Part shown: positions 31,731-45,150 of the stretch, in pieces
Position numbering within the stretch: the stretch's first letter is position 1
Layout of the letters: each line of letters starts with the position of its first letter
Source: Pardosa pseudoannulata
Taxonomy: Eukaryota > Arthropoda > Arachnida > Araneae > Lycosidae
Assembly: GCA_032207245.1 (NCBI GenBank)
Contig: CM063502.1
Coordinates: 119,734,115-119,798,114 of the forward strand
Reading direction: 5' to 3'
DNA length: 64,000 bases
The notes under the pieces: generated by a model
Database searches by the model: none
What the model was told of the DNA's origin: nothing
Seen by the model: only the letters and a program-made list of their open reading frames with translations
Translations under genes and position numbers: made by a program

Positions 31731-33858
31731 AATAACATGTTGGCTGTTGTGCTCCATTTCCATCCCACTATGGTGTATAAGGATTATTACTAAATAAAAT
31801 TAAAATAATTAATAATACGAAACTTGAAATTGCATTTGGTTTGCTCTGAGATGTCAATATTCACAAGCAATAATAACTTACAGAAATGATCATAAATATC
31901 TTCTCCTTTTAATGCTGTGGAATTGCAAGAGAAAATTATCAGCGGAGTAAGTGAGCTGTGTTCTTGCAAGAATGTTATAAGTTTTCCCCAACTCCGCTGT
32001 TTATATGACTAAATAGTAGACTAATAAATTCTGTTTTATTTCCACTATGGTTCACAGGGATTTTCTATATAATAGTAATGTAATTGATTTTCTAAACTAT
32101 CACCTTTGTATTATACAACAATAAAATATTGGATCGAGTAATACTAAACTTCCTTTCTATGAAATTTATAAATGATTTATTGAGTTTATTTTTTGCCGTG
32201 ATACATTTAGTGAATACCCATAAAAACATTTAAAAATAATCAAAGATCACAAAATTTTAGTCGAATTTTATCTATCAGTGAAGGTATTTTTTTTTTCGCG
32301 AGTTAAATAAGTATTTTTACTTGCTTGAAAAGTTTTCCTATGTTTAATTAAACTAATTCTTAATATACAACATAGATGCTTAGGAAACCATTTAAAATTT
32401 TTATGTAAATTGCTTGAAAATATGTTCCTAAAGCTGTTCTAAATCTCTCTTAGAAAATACTGTGGTTATTTAGTACATATTCTAAAACTCTCACTTTAAC
32501 TTTTATGACGAATTAACTATAAGAATTAACTTGAGGGTTTTCGTAGGAATAAAACCGCTTCTAAAATTTTATGTCACCATAACTTTCTATTATGAATAAA
32601 GCCACTCTTTTCGAATTCAGCCTACTGACGCTTTTCCTTGCCTTGAGAAGGGATAGTAGAATGTTGGATTATCCATACTTTGCTCCGAGCAGTTGAGACT
32701 TTCGAATTTAATTCTTCAGATTCTATTTTAGATTAGAATTCATAAAGAGCGTAAGAACTTTAAGAACTTTCAATGAATCTTTGTTTACAATAGATACACA
32801 GGGAATACACATGTTTAAAGAGTTTTTAATTAACATACAGAATTTTGGTTTATATGAATTTACCCAAACGTTTGCCCTCTTTTCAGCTAATAACTCTTGT
32901 TTCATTATAATCTGAATTTTTAAGCTTAAAGTAATATACATTTTTGAAATTATATATTATATTAAGTTGGTAGACCTATCATAGCCTTAATATGTTTACT
33001 TTATATACATATATTCCAATATAAGAAGCTATTTTTCATTCATTTGGTATTTAAATGGTATATTAAAGAAATTTCTAGAAAAATATTTCTTTTACCATAG
33101 ATATTATTTTAACTAAAAAATTCGAATAAAATGTAAATATATTAGTGGTTTAAAAATTAATTCGGATTTTAAAAAAGAAATTTACTTTCATATTTTGAAT
33201 TCTTTCGCATCATTTGGAAATTTACTTATATCCAGCAGATCTGTTAAGTACATATACCTTTATTTTCGCACTGCAATTTTCAAAGTCTCCAATATGATAG
33301 TACTATGCGGAAAAACATGTAGTGATTATGAAGTAAAACCAAAGTCGATGGTGTATGCGGAATTTGATTTAATGTTGTAGAAACTTGCATTTGTAAATTT
33401 TTGGAAAAGGAAAATTATGTCATTGTGGAGTTTTAACATAAAATATACTTCTGGGAATCTCTTTAGAGGAGCTATTCCTTACTACGAATCCTTACTCGTA
33501 TACAGAATATAAAGTAAAAAGAAGATATTTTAGTATCAGACATGCTCACATGAAGAAATATTGAAAATTCTATATATGTCAATTCTCCATTTTTGATTAT
33601 TCATATATTCTTCATATATGAAAAATTATTGAAAATTCTTCATATGGCCGGACACTATAAAAAGTAAATATAAACAGACTGTAGAGTTAGTTAATAACAC
33701 TTGAGTTGACACAAGGTGCGAAAAAGTTATTCAGTTTTCATCAATCACTTTGTTAATCGTATATTCTGCTTATCAGTAACTAATCTCAATATTGAATTAG
33801 AAATTGTACTACACAATTAAATCCACATTACAAAAAAATAAAAAAACTATCATTAGGG
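31731..33858. other. AT-rich region with weak local repeats
   Basis: The phrase CCACTATGG..AGGATT occurs near 31764 and 32041 in similar settings, and CAGCGGAGT (31940) faces ACTCCGCTG (about 31991). No gene-like sequence. Confidence 0.4.

Positions 33859-33932
<74 letters not shown>
33859..33932. repeat. (TA)n microsatellite
   Basis: About 37 TA units with one GTA interruption near 33880. Confidence 0.95.
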
Positions 33933-33935
<3 letters not shown>

Positions 33936-34406
33936 GTAGATATCATTGTATAATTATAACATTAAATAGGACGTAAAGAATTTTTAATATTCGGGAATGA
34001 ATATTTTATTTGGTTTATATTAGCGCATTAAAAAGGGGTACGATTTTTTTAATGTCAATTTCTTAAATTTTTCATGCTGGTAATTTAGAGTAGTAATAAA
34101 ATTTATTTTATGGTCATTCATACGTTTCTTGATTTTCAAGATATTTTTATCCTTTACAACTGAATCTATGAAAAAGGGCGAACAAAAAATTGCTTTTTTG
34201 ATTTCTTTCTTATATAACATTTTCATAGCTTTGATATTTAAGTGAATGTCAATATTTAAGGTATTGCTTTAAAAAAATAATTTTCTCTTGATCTGAACTT
34301 GAGAAGGGATAATACATTTATAAAGGTGATAATAAAGTAAATTATATCCATCGGTATGTTTATCAGTACTGAATAATTATTATATATATACATATATACA
34401 TACATA

Positions 34407-35298
34407 CAGTCAGACCTGTATATCTCGAAACCTGCTTATCTCGAAAACCTGTCTATGTCGAATTTTTTCAATTTCCCTACATTTTCAATAAAAATTTAAC
34501 GTATTTTCCAAACCTATCTCAAATTATTTTTTCCCCAAACCTGTCTATCTCGAATTTTCGTAAGAAACACAACATTCCAGTTTAGAGCCTTATTGTGTTG
34601 ACAACCGCACAAGTCCCATTTCCCGGAAATACAATTCTAATTTTCTTTCTAGGGGGGTTATTTGGTCAGGGACTGGGTGGGAATTGTTCTAAAAATGGGT
34701 TCTCTGCTCTGGAATAATAAGGGACGAATGTTGAGGAGGAGCAATAGAAGGAAACCGAAGAGCAACCAACAGGCCGAGGAAACTGATGAAAACCCAAAGT
34801 AATTAATGATTATCAGACAGGAACTGAATGCTGAAACTTTATTTAAAGACTTTATAGAAGTAGATGAATCAGTGGTAACAAGCGGAACATTATTAACTGA
34901 TTCCGAAATTTTAGAAAAACGTTCGTGGAAATTCTGAGAATGAAGAGCATCATGGCAAAGAGGATAACATCGATGTAGAGAAAGTTGTTACGAAAAAACA
35001 ATATTGAAACACTAAGAATTTTTCTTCAATCCCAAGAAAATATTGATCAAATTGTTTGCCACTGTGTCAAAACTACAAAAAAACTGTCCAGTCTGAAAAG
35101 GTTTTGCATCAAAAACTCCTAATGGATTAATTTCTGTAAGGTATGTAAATAAAACTGAAAGTACTTCAAATTTTCAATCTTTTGTATTGTGTAAAGAAAT
35201 TTTCTTAGTCTATTTTCATAAAACCTGCGTATCTCGAAACCTGTTTATCTCGAATTTTTTTTTACTCCCAAGAGATTCGAGATAGACAGGTTTGACTG
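34407..35298 (+). mobile_element. pogo/Tigger-like element, internally deleted
   Basis: The ends are inverted: CAGTCAGACCTGTATATCTC on the left, CAGTCAAACCTGTCTATCTC in reverse complement on the right. TA lies on both sides (34405-34406, 35299-35300). The motif CCTGTnTATCTCGAA is iterated inside both ends. An 892-bp length and a C-terminal-only transposase fragment make it a deletion derivative of a Tc1/mariner-superfamily pogo/Tigger element. Confidence 0.85.
34735..35130 (+). pseudogene. Tigger transposase C-terminal remnant
   Basis: Shifting plus-strand frames give FKDFIEVDESVVTSGTLLTD and, further on, LRTFLQSQENIDQIV-like and KLSSLKRFCIKN stretches. These are the acidic 'V-D-E..T-D-x-E-I' segment and the helical tail found at the C-terminus of Tigger-type transposases. 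The DDE catalytic region is absent. Confidence 0.6.
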
Positions 35299-35307
35299 TA
35301 TATATAT

Positions 35308-35572
<265 letters not shown>

Positions 35573-35697
35573 CGTAACTTAACCTAGGCTTAATTCACTT
35601 GGTAAATATAAGTATTTGTGGTTTGAGAATAAGTTTACATCAATTTAGTAATAAATCTGCGAAAGACTTTAGTTTCTATGTAATTTAAACTGATTTT

Positions 35698-35846
35698 TGT
35701 TTGGAGCACTACAGTCTATTGTTTTGCCCACGAGGGCAAATGAGACTAGAACCTACTGCTTAAAACTGATTTCGAACGGAACATCCATGGATGCAGCGGC
35801 ACCCACGAACTCTGGTTACAAAAAGCAGAGCCCTACCCTTCTGCCA
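35698..35846 (-). mobile_element. SINE family A, minus orientation, diverged
   Basis: TTGGAGCACTACAGTCTATTG, ATGAGACTAGAACCTACTGC and GAACATCCATG are reverse complements of the family body. The head is degraded and its B box nearly lost. Confidence 0.8.
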
Positions 35847-37384
35847 GACAATAACTACTTCATGATAGTTTTCAGTAAGTTTCCTTTAAACTGATATTAT
35901 GAACATTGTAAAGGGATTAGCTAAACCGTGTATATTGAGGGAAAAAAACAGCCACACAGCAGGAAAATTGACTTACAGTTTTTTTTTATTTTCATAATTT
36001 CAAAGTAAAACATTGCAATTAAAATTAAACTAATAATTATTCTTATAAATATAGGGGTGTGCTATACTTGTAAGAATAATTGTTGGTACTTTACAGTTAA
36101 TTAATTTGTATAATACCAAAAAAGAAAAATAATGCTTATGACCATTCGCAATTCTCTTCATTACATTTTACTAAACAATAATGTAGTAAATATGTTCTTT
36201 TTAAAAATATTATATAATAAACATAACTTAGTATTCTCTTATGATTTAATTAAAGCAATTAAAAAAGTTTTTATTTCATATAAAAACCATTCAGTACTCG
36301 GTATTTCAACTTTTTTCTTAACTACAGAATTAAGGCATAGTATTGTACAGTTTTTTAAACACGATTGTCATAAATTTGTGTCAAACTGAATAAATAATTT
36401 TTTTCTAGTTTTGGAAAAGTTATATATGAAATTTAAATTTTGAATGTTTTCCTCAATAAAGATCATAGATTTTGTATGGAATTAAGATCTAGAATATTTC
36501 CAGGGCAGGGTAATGGAGAAATCCCAAGATGGTATTTATAATATTTAATCAAAAGAGAAAATGCGAATGATTACTTACTAATTTATAGATGCTCATACGC
36601 ATGGGTATGTAAATTTAACAACGGAAATCAAATTTAACTTACCACAGACGTCGTATAACAAGGTGCATTATTATCGTGAAATATTGGTTGTGGAAAAGTT
36701 TGAGAAACTTCCAAAATATGCACCCTCTTTTGTAATACCTGTGTATTTATTTTCACGTTAATAGTTCCCTTGAGAATTTTAATTTGTTCAACTCCTTGAA
36801 AATATATGCACCCTTCATATCATATATCATAATGTTAGTAAAGTATTTCACTATTTTAAGAGTGTAATTTCATTAGGTCGCTCAACTTTTCCTCATTGGA
36901 CTATCTTGTTTTAGCCGAGTTCAAAGAGATTGAACTTCTTCTGATCAGAAAAAAAGCACTGTAGCTTATTCATCTTTAATTGAAAATTTTTATAATTTTT
37001 TTTGAACCACTAAAGTCCTGTATTGTTAAAATTTTTGTTAATAATGGTTTTTTTCTGATCTTCTGGCCTTTAAATCCGCTTCCTTTAATAGTCACTGTGC
37101 TGTTTTTGAAGAAATCATTTTACCAGACAGATTTTATAAATATTTTTTAAGTTCTGAACATGTTACGAATTGATTTTTCAAACATAGTCTTTTAAACTTG
37201 CTATCATCTAGTTTGGATGTGAAATATGAGTACTTAGAGCCCAGCTTTCTAATTTCAAACCAAAGAGCCCCAAAAAGTTATATCTTGCTAAAAACCATTT
37301 CAGTGGTGATTCGTTAATCTTTACGTTTTTTTTTTTTTTTTTTTTGTCATAATTTGGATTAAAACTTATTTTGCTTTCCATTTT
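35847..37384. other. AT-rich stretch, no feature
   Basis: An 85-codon AT-rich open frame (36132-36389) shows no coding bias and no recognised motif. A T-run lies at 37326-37346. Confidence 0.45.
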
Positions 37385-38910
37385 GAAATTAATATTTTTG
37401 GGGGATAACCTAAATTGCTTTATGCTTGCCATTTTTGAAAATGCTATTCCTATCTACTAGTTTTTGTTTCAAATATGGTATTGTATGACAAAATGTGATG
37501 CAGAAGATTGCGCATTAAATTTTGCTAAATATTTTTATTTTCAAAGATAAAATTGGCAGATGCCTAAAGAGAATAGGAAAATGTCCCAAATAGGTTTTTT
37601 TTGTGTATATTAGGGTGTTTTAGTTGTTATATCCAAAAGTATCTGAAGCATTATTAATTTTACGTTTTCCTTGTTATATGAGCATTTATAGATAGAGAAT
37701 AAGTTTTCACAACTTCCTTTACTAGTACTTAACAAATGTGTAATGGTTTTGAAATTAATATTTTTGGGGGATAACCTAAATTGCTTTATGCTTATCATTT
37801 TTGAAAATGCTATTAAAAATGCAACTTTCCTATCTACTAGTTTTTGTTTCAAATATGATATTGTATGACAAAATGTGATGCAGAAGATTGCGCATTAAAT
37901 TTTGCTAAAATATTTTTATTTTCAAAGATAAAATTGGCAGATGCCTAAAGAGAATAGGAAAATATCCCAAATAGGTTTTTTTTTTGTGTATATTAGGGTG
38001 TTTTAGTTGTTATATCCAAAAAGTATCTGAAGCATTATTAATTTTACGTTTTCCTTGTCGGGGTATATGAGCATTTATAGATAGAGAATAAGTTTTCACA
38101 ACTTCCTTTACTAGTACTTAACAAATGTGTAATGGTTTTGAAATTAATATTTTTTGGGGATAACCTAAATTGCTTTATGCTTGCCATTTTTGAAAATGCT
38201 ATTAAAAATGCAACTTTCCTATCTACTAGTTTTTGTTTCAAATATGATATTGTATGACAAAATGTGATGCAGAAGATTGCGCATTAAATTTTGCTAAAAT
38301 ATTTTTATTTTCAAAGATAAAATTGGCAGATGCCTAAAGAGAATAGGAAAATATCCCAAATAGGTTTTTTTTGTGTATATTAGGGTGTTTTAGTTGTTAT
38401 ATCCAAAAAGTATCTGAAGCATTATTAATTTTACGTTTTCCTTGTCGGGGTATATGAGCATTTATAGATAGAGAATAAGTTTTCACAACTTCCTTTACTA
38501 GTACTTAACAAATGTGTAATGGTTTTGAAATTAATATTTTTTGGGGATAACCTAAATTGCTTTATGCTTGCCATTTTTGAAAATGCTATTAAAAATGCAA
38601 CTTTCCTATCTACTAGTTTTTGTTTCAAATATGATATTGTATGACAAAATGTGATGCAGAAGATTGCGCATTAAATTTTGCTAAAATATTTTCATTTTCA
38701 AAGATAAAATTGGCAGATGCCTAAAGAGAATAGGAAAATATCCCAAATAGGTTTTTTTGTGTATATTAGGGTGTTTTAGTTGTTATATCCAAAAAGTATC
38801 CCAAGCATTATTAATTTTACGTTTTCCTTGTCGGGGTATATGAGCATTTATAGATAGAGAATAAGTTTTCACAACTTCCTTTACTAGTACTTAACAAATG
38901 TGTAATGGTT
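37385..38910. repeat. Macrosatellite: four near-identical units of about 385 bp
   Basis: Units begin GAAATTAATATTTTT at 37385, 37751, 38140 and 38527. Unit 1 is shorter (about 366 bp) because an internal stretch is missing. The last unit ends near 38910. Differences are mostly single bases and T-run lengths, so the expansion is recent. A minus-strand frame of 65-80 codons starting MKQKLVDRKVAF recurs in successive units. Confidence 0.95.
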
Positions 38911-39066
38911 GTTATATTACTCATAATGGTACAGTTTGAAGTTAATGATAATGATCAATAGTCAATTTTTTAATCCTTAACCTACTTTGAAAATGAAAAC
39001 ATTAAATTAAGAACAGTCCGGGTTATAGATATTACTTAAAAACACTTCAGTTTTGCTCTAAAATAT

Positions 39067-39643
39067 TTAACCCCTTCCGGTATGATTTAATAATGAAAAA
39101 CTGTGCATGAAATAACCATTTAATTTTTATTTAAAAAACTTTTTTCATTTTACAATTCTTACATATTCTTAATTAAAATCCACTTTTTACATAGTGTTAA
39201 ATAATACCAGAAACAGTAAAATTAAGAAAATATCAAAGCAAAACATTAATAAGGTATACAGATAATAGTCTTCAAGCTAGTGGTACTTTTCAAAACAAAG
39301 TGCAAAGGAATTCTTAATTGTTTACACCGCCAAGTAGTCTCACTTTTAATTTGATTCTTGTAACACACACGGCATTTCTTAGTAGGTTTCCTTTTATTCT
39401 GACTCATTAATTTGGCAGTGACTTGTACCAAGAAATTCTAAGTAAACAATATGCAATAGTGACTTGTGATTTTCACAAGTGATAAAAGTGTTGCCAAATT
39501 CAGTACACTAGAAATTTTAAACTAAATTAATTATCCTATTTAACAGTAACTTTAATCGCATGACGAGTGTAGCTTGTCATTGTGCGGTATGGAATGAAAA
39601 ACTAATGACGAGCTAGACTCGTCATTTTACCGGAAGGGGTTAA
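39067..39643 (-). mobile_element. piggyBac-like element, deletion derivative
   Basis: TTAA at both ends (39067-39070, 39640-39643) is the piggyBac target duplication. Inverted termini CCCCTTCCGGTA (39071-39082) and TACCGGAAGGGG (39628-39639) are perfect. Length 577 bp. The uninterrupted target is visible in the third copy of the surrounding repeat (about 40258), which confirms the boundaries. Confidence 0.92.
39246..39431 (-). pseudogene. piggyBac transposase C-terminal cysteine-rich fragment
   Basis: A 61-codon frame contains KKCRVCYKN, then a Thr-x-x-x-Cys-containing segment and IPLHF. This corresponds to the start of the C-terminal C-x-x-C zinc domain of piggyBac transposases, normally placed just before the 3' terminus. 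Later cysteines are missing and the frame ends in unrelated sequence. It agrees in position and strand with the element being a deletion product of an autonomous copy. Confidence 0.65.
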
Positions 39644-40330
39644 GAAGAGTTAGAAGCTAAGAAGCGTATCTTACAAAAATTTTTCTTATTAATTGTTTAA
39701 AAATTAGAATGTCTTACTTCTTGCAGGGAATATGCTTTCATCACCTTTATTTAATAGTATTTACTGACAAATAAGTAATGATTGCTTTATTACTTAAGCT
39801 ATATGCTTTGCAACTACTAATAATAACTAGTGATTAGTTTTTTTTATCCTTAATTTACTTTGAAAACGAAAACATAAAAATAAGAAGAGTTCGGTTTATA
39901 GATTTTATATATCAGCACTACAGTCTTGTCAAATTTGTAAAGTGTAAAAATGTAAGAAGCTTATATTTCTAAAATATTTCATATTAACAGTGCAATAACT
40001 AAAATGTTTTACATACTTTGTGTTAGGAAATATAAGTATCTGTGACTTTTTGAAAAAGTTTTCAGAACTTTATTCAATGGTATTTACTGACAAATGAGTA
40101 ATGACTGTTTTATTACTCAAAATAGTATTTTCTGTAATCACTAATAATGAGCAGTAGTTAATTTTTTAATCTTCAACTTACTTTTAAAATGAAAACATAA
40201 AAGTAGGAACAGCTTCAATGGTAGATTTTATTTATCAGTTTCGTTCTAAAAATATATGAAAAGAGTTAAAAGCTAAGAAGCTTATCTTACAAAAATATTT
40301 CATATTAGCAGTCTAAAAATAAAACTATAA

Positions 40331-41027
40331 GAGTTTTTGATCACATTTTCTTTAATGTTTTGCGCAATTAGCCGCTTATCCAGTACCTTCGCCATTTTTA
40401 TTCTGAGATTTTAGCAATGCGGAAGGAGACAGGAAACGGAAGTCAAAGAGAAAATCATCCTAAGTCAAGCGACACTTTGAGGCCTAGATACGACAAGAAT
40501 CTTTAATAACCTTAGTATAGATCAAACACGAGATTTTAGGTGACGCTATTTTCTAGGGAGATCGGTCACGATCAAAAGTAAAATTTAAGGACTCATATAT
40601 ACTATGTATTGATCCATATTACTGAAACTCAGTTTTTTATAGATAAGTTTGTATTTATATAAAATTTCCTAATTTCATCTTTATTCTTTATAATTATTTT
40701 TTACAAAATACTGACTAATTAAGGTGTAGGACAAAGTACTTTGATATAACATGAACAGAAGTGAACTTTTTAAACAATTGTTCTATAAAAAGGAAATAAG
40801 ACTGCTTTTTCAACTAGAACTTTTGCTTCTGATTGAGATATCTAGTTTTCATTAAAAGCAAGTAATGTCCATAATTTTTTAAAAAAGTGTTTTTACCTTC
40901 GCTGTTAGGATGGAAAAATTAGAGTGAGTCTTCTGCAAGATATCAGAATATATTTTACTTAAGAATAAAAATTCTTTCACAAACACTGTTATACAGTACA
41001 CATTATTTAAAATCTAGAAATTACTAG
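40331..41027. other. AT-rich spacer
   Basis: No feature recognised apart from a brief GC-richer stretch at 40370-40580. Confidence 0.4.
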
Positions 41028-41490
41028 AAACTATATATATACATATGTAATATATAAATATTATTTAACTTTAATGTTTCCTTAAAAACCTCCTCTCTCC
41101 CATTCTAATTCCTTAAAATCTTTTCCCTAGTCTCTAAACGTGTTAATCAAAGGAGTGTCCTTGACTTAAAATTCTTTCCATACATTTCCCAAAGCTTTCT
41201 GTCCTATAGATGTAAATTTTCTGTCTATTCAACACGTTTTCCAGCTGTCGCCGGCAAAGAGCTTCACGTTTTTTCTGATCTCAATAGTTTAATTCACTAA
41301 GTGTCTTGTCCCTAGTGAAAATTCTTTCTGTCTTGCACCTCTGTTCGAGCAGGGTGATTTTTGTATCTTTTTCTTGTCTGTCGTTTACTAGTAAAGATGT
41401 CCATTTTTAGTAGCTCTAAAATAAAGTTTTAATTAGACTTGGGCAGTTTTCTTCAATGAGGGTCGAGATTTTTATTACTGCTAAGCTGAT
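41028..41490. repeat. Dispersed repeat R1, copy 2
   Basis: Same orientation and order of landmarks as 3200-3600, with substitutions spread throughout. It starts next to a short TA run and has AATAAA near 41420. Confidence 0.75.
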
Positions 41491-41529
41491 TAGGCTGCAC
41501 CGTGTCCAGCAGTTGTATAACTCCTGGAT

Positions 41530-42045
<516 letters not shown>

Positions 42046-42519
42046 TTGCACCATTACACGGAATTTTATAAAGCTATTAGGAATGGTTTTTGAGATAACA
42101 TGACATACAAATGAAAATGTGTGAAATCTGAGAAAAAACCCATTTTGAATGATATATTAACATTTCATTTCGGTAAAATTTCGTTCTATTTGAGATATGG
42201 CGAAAGTAATTGTATGAAAATATGCATAAACGTTTACAGTTTCATTTATAAAAAAAATTCAGAGATTGAAAATTTTGGAGATTCAATAGAACTGATATTT
42301 TTCAAGAATCTATAATTGTGACTATCACAGAGTATATACCTAATGCATTGTCTACTTCCCTTTCTATTTCTCTTTTCTGTTAAAAAAAAGCGGCAATCTA
42401 TGCAGACATCTATTGATATAAACGGTTAAAAATGATAAAAGGATTTACCGATGCTTCTAAAATCAAAAAATAAAATAAGAACTTTTAGATAAAATAAGAC
42501 GTTCGGGGATAAATAACTG

Positions 42520-42605
42520 TTCTACTTGGTTTCGTTTCAAGCGCAACGGTCTACTCCTTTGCAACACTAGGACTAATGAGACCCGGACCTACTACTTAAA
42601 ACCGA
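42520..42605 (-). mobile_element. SINE family A fragment (3' half)
   Basis: Reverse complement shows the body (GGTCCGGGTCTCATTAGTCC, GTAGACCGTTG). The tRNA head is absent. Confidence 0.75.
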
Positions 42606-42921
42606 GATATTATACTTGAAAAAAATATCAAAGATATATAACACGAATTCATATTATATTATTTCTGTAGAATAATTATTGACTCGGGATTTTTTTTTTG
42701 CTGTTTCTTTCTACCACCGTTCTATTTATTTCTATCTTTCTTACATGAAATATATTCTATAAACTTAAATGTATGAAGGTATTAATGTAAAATTAGGATG
42801 TGAAACCCTATGATTTCCTTGTACGTTTGTTACATTAAACACATTGTATGATGTGTCATCAGAATTATAATTTGCCCATTTCGTTCAGAGTTACTTTAAC
42901 TTTTCATGATAATGGTGTTAT

Positions 42922-43235
42922 TTAACACGTTGAATGCCATGGCAATTTTCAGAAATCTGTCCTAAAATGACAATTTGATTTAATCACATTATATTAGTCT
43001 TGGAATAATTATATTTTTTGTTCATTTTTTTAAATAAATTTTCTGTTTATGGAAGTCAGCATTGATTTTCTGTTCTTTTCCCAGAAGCCAGCTATCGATA
43101 TTAGCACTGATATACTACGAGTTTATTCGTAGTTGCACAAAAATGGCGAGTAAACAATACGAGATAACGCGCAGTTGACGTCCTAGAAAAGAAACCAATC
43201 TAGAGTTATCTCGTAGGTGGCAGTCAACGTGTTAA
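42922..43235. mobile_element. piggyBac-like MITE (CACGTTGA ends)
   Basis: TTAA target duplication at 42922-42925 and 43232-43235. The 14-bp inverted termini CACGTTGAATGCCA and TGGCAGTCAACGTG differ at one position. Length 314 bp with no coding capacity. Confidence 0.9.
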
Positions 43236-45150
43236 GTAAATCTCAAGTACTGCCATCTGGTGGAAATCCAGAGCGTTGACTTACGTTGAGATTTTTCGTT
43301 GCATCAACATTTCTTTCAACCAAAATCTTTCTCCCTTACAATACTCCCTTTACCAAGAAGTAATAAACAGGAAGAATTCAAAATTATTCTCTGTGAATAA
43401 TAAATTTTTTATTTATTTTCTAAAAATAGATTTCAAAAGTTTTGTTTCAACTGCTTCCAAAGAATTGTTACAACTACGTATGAATACGTCACTATATTTG
43501 TTTTGCAATGTTGTAGATCGATATTATTCTCGTCATATTACGATATTTCGTTATACAGAGTGCGCATTGAGATAAAAAATGGAGCTGCACAACTAGATGT
43601 TACAACTGTCTTGAATTAAAAAAAAAAAAAAAATACAATATTCTACGAAAATCTCGTTTCAGTTAAGCATTAATATTCTTTATACTGACATTTCTCGTTA
43701 CACAGATTATTGATTGCGATCAAAAGGGAACTTGTTAAACTAGGCGTTATAGAACTCCTAAATACAATAAAAAAAACCCCCGCACTTCGTGAAGCCTATT
43801 GCTCTTAATCATCTGGTAAAAAAAGTATTATACACATATTTTGTACTTGATGGTGCTTTGGGATACATCATATTATAAAATTCTGAAACAAAGATGTCTG
43901 TTGTACCAAAATAACGATTCTGTTACAAAAACTTCAAAATTATGTATCAGCTCGGAAAACAATGCATAAACTGAAGTGTTAAGAGAACTGAACTATGCAA
44001 ATTTCTTTTGAAAATTAATAAAGGTATGTAAGTGGATTTCGATTTTTCCCACTCGTCATTAGCCTTGGCATCCATAAGCCATGTGGGGTTGGAGTTATAG
44101 TAAGTATTAAATACAAAATATGAAAATTCTTCTAATGTTATGTTTTTTTGATTTATCCAAGCGCCGAGATATATACATACATACAAATGTCACAACGAAA
44201 ATGTCAAAACGCTCTCTGGAATAGTCTAAACGAATATTTAAAGTTTTAAAATTAAAGTTTTCTCGTACGAACGTACAGACATAACACTGAAATCTGTCAA
44301 AATTGATTCAGGCATGTTCAAAATGAATTTTTATTGTAACCTGAGTACTGAAATTTTTCGAGAATACAATATGTCCTTTACTTTGTAAAAGAAAATAAAA
44401 AGTAAAAGGGAAAAGTAAGGGAAGTGTTGTGTTTAATGTCAACTGCATTGATGAAAGTGTAAATATAAATACATGGAAAAACATTACACAAATATAGACA
44501 CACGGAAGGAAAAAAAACAACCTTAAAATGTAGCAACGCCACTTGTATACACGCTCTAGAATCAATGATAGCAAAGCATCTATATCATGATTAGCGTAAA
44601 AAATATTTCACACTTCTACAGTGGTCAACAACTTCTATTTATAAAGTAATTATTTATCTTTCTCACTTCAAGATTTAACCCCCCATCCCCCTTGAACCTG
44701 TACTGTTAGTTCGGCTCATGCTTTACCTCATTCTTGTGAGATTCTATGAATATTAATGGACTTACTATTTTCGAAAGAAGCAGTGCCTACTTGCAAGGGT
44801 ATTTGGATCCCTAGAGATACTTAATTCAGCCCAAGATAAATTTCTCTTCGCTCCACTGGCAGCGGTTTTTCCATTAACGTTAAACATTTGAAAGCAATTT
44901 AGTTCCCCCATATACAAGTTTTTTTTTATTTTATCAAGGAATTTTCAGATATTCCGAATGTATAAAATATTTTGATGCTTGTATGACAATAAATATTGTA
45001 AAATGAATGTTGGAAGTAGTTTCTTGCAAAGAACAAATTGCTTCCAAGATATTCTGTATGGGTGTTTATTTAGTGAAATATTGCATTCATAAGCTGATTA
45101 AAATCCAGAAGACATATAATCAAAATTTATTTATATGATGGAATCACATA
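43236..45150. other. Unannotated AT-rich stretch
   Basis: A 99-codon frame at 43276-43575 and others are AT-rich chance frames. A poly-A run lies at 43618-43633. No mobile element end could be paired. Confidence 0.4.

Larger units (their letters stand above)
38911..40330. repeat. Degenerate tandem repeat (three copies), the first split by a piggyBac insertion
   Basis: Three related stretches begin near 38915 (resuming at 39644), 39790 and 40110. Each has ACTAATAATGA-like, TTAATC(C/T)T(T/C)AACTTACTTT, GAAAACATAAAA and GAGTTA(G/A)AAGCTAAGAAGC(T/G)TATCTTAC phrases. Period is roughly 320-350 bp without the insertion. Confidence 0.75.

Noticed and set aside
36132..36389. 85-codon open frame
   Set aside because: AT-rich composition only, with no recognisable motif, splice context or similarity. 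Similar chance frames at 43276-43575, 55475-55729 and 60951-61202 were also left out.
37610..38628. Recurring 65-80-codon protein as a tandem gene family
   Set aside because: Frame conservation is explained by near identity of the macrosatellite units.
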